A stretch of 64,000 bases of DNA from Orobanche coerulescens. Taxonomy: Eukaryota; Streptophyta; Magnoliopsida; Lamiales; Orobanchaceae. The position numbers were made by a program, and so were the translations under genes. Under the pieces are notes generated by a model. It was not told where the DNA came from. It saw only the letters and a list, made by a program, of their open reading frames with translations, and ran no database searches. The first letter of the stretch is position 1; every line of letters starts with the position of its first letter. This document shows positions 56,810-64,000 of this stretch, piece after piece. The stretch is from contig CM065818.1 of assembly GCA_033398695.1 (NCBI GenBank), forward strand, positions 35,984,001-36,048,000, in the 5' to 3' direction.

Positions 56810-57280
56810 TAATACGAGATTAGAGAGTAGTGGCAGAGAGAAGATAAAGATGTAATAATAAGTCACAGGTGTGAGAAAATGGTATTGGGGTGGGGGTATT
56901 TTTAGGTGATAAAAGATAAACAAAATCGAAAAAATGTCGGTTTGGCCTGTTCAAACCGAGAAGCTGGTTCAAGGTTTCAGTTCCAGTTTGAACCATGTTC
57001 ATCCAGTTCCAAAACCACTTACCACGATTACAACCGGTGTTTCAGCTCAAATCGGTGAACCGTGAACATCTTTTTATATAATATTATTGTGGAGTTCCAC
57101 TCTATTTGGGATCGGGGAAATTAATCTGCATTATTTATTTCGATCTCTCTCTCCTGAATTACTATATATCCTACATCGGCCAGTGCAGAGAAAATAATGT
57201 GCCTTATATGTGCATGTCCACCTCTATGTAGCATGAGGCCTTTTGGAGGTCAACTCGCTTTGGGGGGATAAACACTCCAA

Positions 57281-57333
57281 GACTAAGCGTGTGGAGAAAT
57301 CTTAGGATGGGTGACCTCTTGGGAAGTTGCTCG
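57281..57333 (+). other. 5S-rRNA-like segment, LTR copy 1
   Basis: GACTAAGCGTGTGGAG...TTAGGATGGGTGACCTCTTG matches the internal control region of plant 5S rRNA (box A to box C) with changes in the first box. Confidence 0.8.
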
Positions 57334-57468
57334 TAGGCTCCTGTAAACAAAATCGTGTCCTCTGCAAACAAAAATGTGAAGACCAGAAAGGAGAGTTCCC
57401 AAAATAGATAATATCGTGCTACAATGGAGCTATCTCAGGATGTGACCATTTGGTATCAGAGCCAATTT

Positions 57469-57533
57469 GAAGTTAAGCGTGCTTAGTGCTGGAGCAATAT
57501 TAGGATTGGTTTTACCTCTGAGAAGTTTCTCAT
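57469..57533 (+). other. 5S-rRNA-like segment, partial LTR copy
   Basis: GAAGTTAAGCGTGCTTAGTG keeps the 5S box A. The box C part (GATTGGTTTTACCTCTGAGA) is decayed. Confidence 0.75.
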
Positions 57534-57800
57534 AGGCTCCCATAAACAAAATTGTGAAATCCAGAGAAGAGAGTCCCCAAAGCAGACAATATCATGATAC
57601 GGCAGATCGGGATGTGACAGTTTGGTATTAGAGCCACTCTACCTTGTGGTGTGAGTGTGTCGATGAGTACGTCGGGCCCTTAGGGGGTTAAATTGTATAT
57701 CCCACATTGAACAGTGGAGAGGAGGTGATGTGCCTTATATGTGCACGCCCACCTCCATCTAGCATGAGGCCTTTTGGGAGATCACCAACTCAGGGGGATA

Positions 57801-57870
57801 AGAACTCTGAAGTTAAGCGTGCCTGATGCTGGAGCAAGCTCAGGATAGGTGACCTCATGGAAAGTTGCTA
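57801..57870 (+). other. 5S-rRNA-like segment, LTR copy 3
   Basis: AACTCTGAAGTTAAGCGTGC followed by AGGATAGGTGACCTCATGG, the best-preserved match to the 5S internal promoter in the window. Confidence 0.85.
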
Positions 57871-57993
57871 GTGGGCTCCTAGAAAACAAAATCACGAGGG
57901 CCGAAGAGGAGAGTGTCCAAAGTATACAATATCGTGCTAGGGTGAAGTGATCCCAGAATGTCACAATCTCGTTTTTATGCCTTGTAACTACTC

Positions 57994-59291
57994 TGTTGGA
58001 TAGGTACCGCCACTAGAAGGGGATTGAATAGTGCGGTCAAGAGTAATGAATTCTTTTTGTCCAGAAGCGATAGATAAGTGAGCAAATAAATGACCCTGAG
58101 ATTTACAGAGATTCACCCTTAACTGGCTTAAGTCCCTGCTTCTTCGTTATCTTTTTCTATCGTTTCAAAATAAACCTTTTCGCCTTGTCTTCCATCGGGC
58201 CGGTAAACTACTATAATCTTGTCTCCTATTGGTACAAGATAAAACATTATAATCTTGTCTTAATCGATCCAAGATAAACCTTTTTTCCTTTTCTATCAAA
58301 CGAACAAACAACCTTTCTGGCTTTCTATAGGTACTAGAAAAACCTCACTAGATGTAGATTATGATTCTAACAATGCCGGATCCACGATATTACCGAATCA
58401 AATCTACAATCATTTCTTTTCTCTCGTGTATGAAAGAGTTAATCAAACACTCAAACTCGTATCAATTAAGCTCGTTTACAACAACAACAACAAACACTCA
58501 AACTCTTATCAGTTAAGCTCGTTTACAACAACTGCTTTATAGCATGCACTATAACATCTCCTTAGCATATGTTAAGCATTTAGCGTACGTGATACTTGTA
58601 ATGTTATGTAGTTATCATCTGTTCAGTGTCCATTAGCTATGTTTTATTTCTTTACGTACGTTAGCTCATGTCCTTAACATATGTTAATGCTCATGCTATT
58701 TGTATTAGTTGACCTTCTAGAATCAATCCAACGGACTGATTATTTGAATTTGAATAATCATTAGTATACGTTAACCTTGTAAAGGTTGCGTACTTTAAGT
58801 CCATCACTTAGCGTGCGTTAAGCTTATATGTCTGTTGTATTAGCTGACCTTCTAAAATCCTCCAACACGTTGATATTTGAATTTTTATCTCGTACTTCTT
58901 GCATACATTTACTTCATTATGTTAAGTACGTTAGCTTTACTATGTTTGCATACGTGAACATGCCTGCATATTCTCCTTCTGATTTCCTCTATTTTACTCA
59001 TTGCGTATCTTCCGTAGAGTTTGTTGTCATGGTCAAAAGTGTCTGTTTGAAATAATCATTCCATCATTTTTTGCTTTACTGATTTTCTTCCTCTTTTGCT
59101 TTATTCATTTCACTACATAATGATTACCCTTTTTCTTTTCCTTTTTCTTTTCTTTCCATTTGCTTTTCTTCTGAATTTCTGTCCGATTCTTGCGTCTTCG
59201 ATTGTTGATGTCTAATTTTTATATTTTTTAGATCATCAATCATCATCAAAATACTTTCATATATATATGTACGTAACAAAATATTCCAACA
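57994..59291 (-). repeat. copia LTR (SIRE/Maximus-like), 3' LTR or solo
   Basis: The ends are TGTTGGA and TTCCAACA. On the minus strand it is preceded by CATTAAAAAGGGGGAGAT, the purine tract that precedes LTRs of SIRE-like copia elements, after a TTTTGTCATCATT stretch also typical of them. A 39-bp segment is duplicated (58444-58482, 58492-58530). The middle (58545-58935) has several TTAGCGTACG- and TTAGCGTGCGTTAA-type near-palindromes. Confidence 0.65.
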
Positions 59292-60130
59292 ATCTCCCCC
59301 TTTTTAATGATGACAAAATAACAATTCTTGATGAGATTTATGCCTGTCAAAATACACCTAAAAATACAGATCAAATTTTTTGGCTTTGTCCATTTATTGT
59401 TAGTTTTCCCATAGAAAGATATTCTCTCCCCATATTCCAAATATGGATGTATAAATTCTACATCTCCTATCCCCCTTTTTGTCATTAGCAAAGAATATAT
59501 ATATATATATATATATATATAATTGATAAAATTCATTTGAGAAAAAATTATACTCCCCCTGAATTTTAAAATTAAATAATCTTATATTGAAAATAATTAC
59601 TCCCCCGATTTTAATACTAAACTGCCGAATGTATATAAAACAAACAAATAATAGGCATTAATTTTAGGTTTTGGAGATCCAGCCAATTCTGGGTCGTATT
59701 TAATTCGGCAGATAGATGACATTTGAAATTATGGTTCCTTTGGTAATCCATACTTTCTTAATTTTAACTATTTGTCCCGTGCTTTTGCAATTTGAAAAAT
59801 GGTGCCCGATTTTTAAATATTTATCACAATGGTGTATTTTAAAATTTAAAAACTTATTTTTATTAAATTCCTTTTTATCAATTTGTTCGAATTAAATTCC
59901 TTATTTATTTAAGGATTTTTTTTAATAAAAAATAGCTTTTCAAATTTTTTATTTCCACATGAAAATTTATTTGTCAAATCTTTAAGTTCATTTTGAACTT
60001 GGAGAAAATCATCTTTCAATTTATTTATTTTTTCTAAACAAAAAGAATGATCATTTTCAATTAATTTCCCCCTTTCTTGTATTTTGGAAATTTCATCTTC
60101 GAATATTTTACTTTTGGTTTAAGATATTTA
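59292..60130 (-). pseudogene. internal remnant of a SIRE-like copia element, with gag coiled coil
   Basis: On the minus strand, 60109-59935 reads a coiled-coil segment (KIFEDEISKIQERGKLIE, then LKDDFLQVQNELKDLTNKF) like the C-terminal gag region of SIRE-type elements. Between it and the LTR at 59291 there is only AT-rich sequence, an (AT)n run (59499-59520) and repeated CTCCCCC patches. Pol is missing, so a large internal deletion has occurred. Confidence 0.5.
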
Positions 60131-61057
60131 TGTTGGGTTTTTCATGTATCTAATACATTGAATATGAGTAAAATGCAGTGGAATAATTAAACGAAAAATC
60201 CAAGATCAGGATCTTCATGCAGTAATTTAATAAATTTAACAAAGGTTCGTCGAATTACCTTAATCGATGAAGAGATCAAGATCCGGACCAAAAGCTGATG
60301 AAAGTCACCTTCCTCTTTCAGTGATCCACACATGAACAATTGCAAAATCCGGATTGCTAGATCCTTACGAATAATATTGATAAATAATACAATAAATGAT
60401 TCATTACTAGAAGAGTTGTATTATTGATCAAGATCAACTAAGGGAAGAATACCAGATGATCGAATTGGGATTCCTGGACAGAAAGGGGCAGGATCGATTT
60501 TCTTCTCTCTTGTTTCCATGAAAACTCCTTGTCATAGATCCCTTATTTATACTAAGTAAACCGTAGCGTCAAAACTCCAGTATTTGCTTTACCTTCAACT
60601 TATTAAATAATACAATATATATAATATCCCATATTATATATTACTTTTATTTAATTTTTAATAAATATAATACCCAATATTATATTTACTATTCTCAGTT
60701 GATTTAAATAATATAACATATAATATCCTATATTATATATTACTCATTACTTATTTTCTTAATTAATATAATATCCAATATTATATCTGTTAATTATTCT
60801 TGCTTGTCTTTAAATATCGTATGTGTGATCCAAAAGGATTATATCATGCTGGAAATTATTTAATATCTTATTAAATAATAAATCATAAGCGGTCTCTAGT
60901 AAGACATTATGATTACGCAAATAATATAAATTTATATTCCATTAAACCATTTACCGTGTCAAATCCTTTTTCACGCGATATCATACTTGAACTAAATCAT
61001 GGAAAATGTCATACTTATTATGTTCAAATTCTTTCTCGATCATAAGTAGAAAGACTT
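60131..61057 (-). repeat. LTR-like block
   Basis: On the minus strand it ends with ATACATGAAAAACCCAACA, like a copia LTR terminus. The outer end near 61057 is unclear, no partner LTR or primer-binding site is present, and the flanking ATTTA (60126-60130) recurs only at 61069. It contains (TAATATAA)-rich direct repeats near 60610-60790. The call as a solo LTR is tentative. Confidence 0.35.
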
Positions 61058-62005
61058 GTTGTGTCGAGATTTATACGTCTCAACAGGCGATCGGCACAGG
61101 CGTCGGGCGACCGAGCCAAAGTCGAATAGACCAAGGCAGATTGGCCGATCGAAGGTCCCAGATCAAGTCCCAGTGCCGAGCGATCAATATCTAAGGCGAT
61201 CGTCTCTTGGCACCTGGCGACCGACTCTGGTGCCCGGCCAATGACGACCGCCTCTTGCCACGCAAAGCCAGCATGTCTAAGTCGGCGAAAGACGAAGCTC
61301 GAATAGAGACCCACATGCAGATCCAGAAAAGGCGCCGCAGGACATGGATCGTTGACCACAGCCTGTCAGCACCAGTCTCACCTACCGACAGACCCGCCGA
61401 AAGGTGCAAAGTGGGACCTCCCGGGACAGCGACTCAGGACGCGTGCAGGCTCCTCATTGGACCGCACAGCTGGCTGCCAGCAGCAGCCGCGGACTTTAAG
61501 GCAACCAACCCACGTGCTGCAAGACGATCGCCCCTTATTATAACACAAGAAAGGCGATCGCCCAGCAATGGCCAGTCCTATAAATAGGAAGCCTCCAGCA
61601 GCGGAAAAAGAGTTCTGAAGCTTAGCTCATAACTTGGCTTTCATTCTCTTGGCTACGCTATACACTTCGGACATCTTTTTATCTCTCACTCTCGGAACCT
61701 CTTAATCCTAATACGGTCGGCAGAAACGAAAACAAGAACTCAGAGCAACTCTAGTTCTTTCGGCAAGCACTCAACAGCTAGATAACTAGGATCTTTTACA
61801 CTCATTGTAATCGCATTCTTACATTAATATTTGTACTCAAACGTATTCCTATGAATAACATCTCGCGAGAGCATTCAAGCCTGGGCCTAACAAACCCGAC
61901 AAATCTTGTGTTATTTCTATTCCCTCGGACGTGCTCCCACAACTTTGTTTGTTGTCCATACATTCTAGCAATATCTATCTCCGGATAATATTTTGGGCAG
62001 CAACA
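61058..62005 (+). repeat. 5' LTR of a Ty3/gypsy (Tat-like) element E
   Basis: About 950 bp, GC-richer than its neighbours, with many GCGATCG words. It ends CAGCAACA directly before a primer-binding site. A TATA-like CTATAAATAGG lies at about 61576-61586. The left boundary is approximate. Confidence 0.65.
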
Positions 62006-62007
62006 AT

Positions 62008-62021
62008 TGGCGCTAGAAGGA
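62008..62021 (+). other. primer-binding site of element E
   Basis: TGGCGCTAGAAGGA, the TTGGCGC-type site common in Tat-lineage gypsy elements. It does not match initiator tRNA-Met. Confidence 0.7.
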
Positions 62022-62132
62022 GGGGATCTAAACGTTCATTTTTATCCCTACCGTCTCGAAGAACACTCACTGTTCTCCGGGGCATATACTTGAAGAGACA
62101 CTCAGTGCTCTTCAAAGAAAGCTTTCAGAGTC

Positions 62133-62969
62133 ATGACTTCTGCCTCCACATCGAAGAAAGCCGCTGGCCGATCCGCCGGACGCCTGATTCCGTCTCAATC
62201 CGAGCCCCAGCCTATGGCGGAGGGTAGCCACGGCGACCCAAGATTCTCGATCCCGCCCCCGAGGGACGGCCTAAGCCTCTTGCTCGATCAGTTCCAAACC
62301 GCAGAACAGATCGAAGAGGCCATGGACATCCTACGGGAGCGATGGAGAGCATTCGACGCGCCCGCTATAACCCCCTCGGCCATCCGCCGCGTGAGCAAAC
62401 GGAAGTTCAAGGGGTTGCTGGCCGAGCGATCGCCAGGAGGCCCCGATTCGCAAGAAAAGGCGCTCGCAAGGCGGGACACCTCCGTTTTCAGCTGCCTAGG
62501 AAACGACCCATCGTGGCGACCGGGGCATTCTGGTCCCAGACATGAGACGACGGAGCCCGAATCCGTCACCAGGAGTTCGGCGTACCCAACTCCCAGAAGG
62601 CAGGCTGACCATATGACTCCTCGCCGAAGAACCAAGATCGGCGACGACGACCTCATCGCCTACCGCGGATCCAGGAGATCGGTACATGATCACCTCAGCA
62701 CCCGCTCCGAGAGCCAAACCACGAGCGACCAAGCTACAACGATGGCCGCGATGCAACGCCAGCTCGACGACATGAAGACGCTCCGAGAAACTGGGGTAGG
62801 CGCCAGTAGCAAGATCGCCGGGCCGAGCGAGCCACTCGCGGTCCACATCGAGCTCGCCCCCGTGCAGCATAGGATCGATCCTCTGCAAACACCTTTGTAT
62901 GAGGGGAGAACGGATCCCGAGACTCACCTGAGCAAGTTCCGGATCTACATGACCGGGTGTGGGGCATCA
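62133..62969 (+). CDS. gag of element E (5' part, cut by element F)
   Basis: ATG at 62133 in a GC-rich frame open for 279 codons up to the insertion at 62970. The N-terminus is Ser/Pro/Arg-rich. A helical stretch (LSLLLDQFQTAEQIEEAMDI, about residues 50-70) and a basic, low-complexity middle follow. Near the end, LYEGRTDPETHLSKFRIYM is the start of the conserved capsid domain of gypsy gags (FxGxxDPxxHLxxF). The capsid is truncated after GCGAS by element F. What lies beyond is outside the window. Confidence 0.78.
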
Positions 62970-64000
62970 TGTAATACCCGAGATTTCTGATGTGTATTTG
63001 AACCTTGTGATATTGTATTTGTTGCATTTTGATCTGAGTATTATTCTCCGTATTTCATGATCCGGTGTTGTTGAGCGCATGATTGCATGAATGTGTTATA
63101 AGTGGTGCTTTTACACATGTAGCGCACGCTAACGACTTAGCGTAGCGTACGCTAAGTTGGGTTCATAGCGCACACTATGTATGAACCTTAGCACACGCTA
63201 TACGTAGTCAGCATGATTAAGACAGGGTTTTAGGTGAGATCATCCGCGGATCTTGGTCTGATCATGTCGGGATGAACCTGGATGGCTTTCGGGAAAAGCC
63301 AAGTCAACGCGGTAGTGCACGCTACTGATATGAGGATAGTGCACGCTAAATGCTGAGTATAGTGAAGTCAGTAAGCTTCGTATGACCGTTAGCGCACGCT
63401 ATGAATAGGGACTAGCGCATGCTAACAACCCTTTTCTATATATAGGATAGCATACTTTTTCATTTTTCAGATCTTTTCACTTCCCAAATCCGAATTTTTG
63501 AGCGTAGAGAGTTACTTCCTCCATCCTTAACCTCTCATATCACCCTCCTAGCACGAGTTTGAAGATTGTAGATCATTGGAGATTGGTGTTCAAGCCCTCG
63601 ATGTTGGATTCCTTCAAGTTCCTTCGTGTTCTTCGCTACTTTGAGGTAGGTGATTCTTCATCAATATTAGTAGTATTCTGAAGGACGTTTTGATCATGAT
63701 TTGGGATTATCTAGTCAGTTAAATTCGTAAGTAGTCGAACATCATGAGTTAGAAGGATATTTTCGATGTTTCAGTACTTATTCATCGTATAATCCATTGA
63801 ACCTTTTAGTATTTGAACTCCTAGCATATTCATGAAGCTTAAAACCGATTATGATCAGTTTATGGAGATTATCAAGTTCTTATGTTTTTACATAATGGAA
63901 TCATTCGTTTTGGGACATAGAATGAATGGAACTTAGGATACTTTCTTGAAGATCAAGACGAATTATGGTGTTGTGATGATTATACGTATCCTTGTATCTC
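62970..64000 (+). repeat. 5' end of a giant LTR (element F, B-like), runs off window
   Basis: It begins TGTAATACCC inside the gag of element E. The layout follows LTR B: a cluster of TAGCGCACGCTA near-palindromes (63118-63425), AGCCAAGTCAACG, a TATA-like CTATATATAGG (63436-63446), then a GAAGATTG...TTGAGGTAGGT region and AT-rich sequence with TGATTATG words. CATCA at 62965-62969 would be the TSD. The LTR end is not reached within 1 kb. Confidence 0.75.
63118..63425. repeat. cluster of GCGCACGC near-palindromes in LTR F
   Basis: About ten words such as TAGCGCACGCTA, TAGCGTACGCTA and TAGTGCACGCTA lie just upstream of a TATA-like site, the same place as the CGTACG cluster in LTR B. Confidence 0.75.

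Larger units (their letters stand above)
54755..57071 (-). mobile_element. hAT transposon, decayed but with a transposase remnant
   Basis: Both ends are rich in GGTTCGAACC and CGGTTC words (54760-54890 and 56935-57065). The terminal sequences AGACGTGCTCAACCGGTTC (left) and AGATGTTCACGGTTCACC (right, reversed) form an imperfect inverted repeat. Flanking octamers agree at about 5 of 8. At 2.3 kb it is larger than the other hAT-like elements here and retains a piece of transposase, so it may descend from an autonomous copy. Confidence 0.65.
57163..57965 (+). mobile_element. Cassandra-type TRIM with 5S-rRNA-like LTRs, rearranged
   Basis: LTR copies at about 57163-57447 and 57694-57965 share TATATCC(T/C)ACATYG, the GTGCCTTATATGTGCA block and AGCATGAGGCCTTTTGG. 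Each contains a 5S rRNA-like promoter segment. TTTGGTATCAGAGCC at 57449-57463 is an initiator tRNA-Met primer-binding site. Between the LTRs is an extra 3' part of an LTR (57464-57619), a second primer-binding site TTTGGTATTAGAGCC (57621-57635), and a short internal region ending in a TTAGGGGG purine tract. No protein is encoded, as in all Cassandra elements. Confidence 0.88.

Noticed and set aside
57281..57870. True 5S rRNA genes
   Set aside because: Only the internal control region is matched, in LTRs with primer-binding sites. The rest of 5S is absent, so this is Cassandra.
60131..61073. A clean solo LTR with TSD ATTTA
   Set aside because: ATTTA does recur at 61069, but the sequence before it does not end in CA and no LTR terminus fits, so only a tentative LTR-like call is kept.

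Overview
This window is nuclear DNA of a flowering plant. The evidence is Cassandra-type 5S-bearing LTRs, plant Ty3/gypsy and Ty1/copia elements primed by initiator tRNA-Met, hAT, CACTA and PIF-like elements, an RTE LINE, a tRNA-derived SINE, and spliced plant villin and HAD-hydrolase fragments. A eudicot, perhaps an asterid, seems likely, but the species cannot be fixed from the sequence. Nearly all of the window is transposable elements stacked inside one another. I found no complete, confidently named host gene. Two short ORFs (minus strand, 20781-21179 and 39045-39209) are the best candidates for non-transposon coding sequence.

Layout. 208-824: a hAT-like MITE with 8-bp target-site duplications (TSDs) and an embedded tRNA-like relic. 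1214-20566: four elements nested one in another. A long-armed foldback element was split by a Ty3/gypsy element (A, 1857-20500, TSD TTTAG). Element A's 3' LTR was split by a gag-only retrotransposon with LTRs of about 3.7 kb (B, 7043-20330, TSD AAACC). Element B's 3' LTR was split by a CACTA transposon (13510-16870, TSD TAC) that carries fragments of two cellular genes, villin and a Cof-type HAD hydrolase, introns included. 20567-26557: a small unknown ORF, a SINE with a 16-bp TSD, and a hAT-like MITE holding a full-length but broken RTE LINE with a 16-bp TSD.

27-39 kb: a TC microsatellite, a 1-kb MITE, then a minus-strand Ty3/gypsy element (C, 29374-38732, TSD CTTTC) whose protease-RT junction is interrupted by a 3.1-kb solo LTR (TSD CTCCC). 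40-43 kb: a hAT-like MITE and a partly duplicated OTU-protease pseudogene with a repeated hairpin. 43769-51025: a minus-strand copia-type element (D) with gag and a long 3' ORF but no pol. 51.5-54.5 kb: a PIF-like MITE and a probable copia solo LTR containing a GGCCGCGGCC-rich tract. 54.7-57.1 kb: a hAT element with a transposase remnant. 57.2-58.0 kb: a rearranged Cassandra element with three 5S-like segments. 58-60.1 kb: a copia LTR plus gag relic. 60.1-64 kb: an LTR-like block, then a Ty3/gypsy Tat-like element with gag, cut at 62970 by the start of another very long LTR that runs off the window.

The most unusual items are the gene-capturing CACTA, the exact nesting order, the gag-only element with a variable 36-bp minisatellite in its LTRs, and clusters of near-palindromes built on CGYRCG (for example TTACGTACGTTA, TAGCGCACGCTA) that recur in the LTRs of several families. 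No identity percentages or database matches were computed. All family calls come from motifs read by eye.
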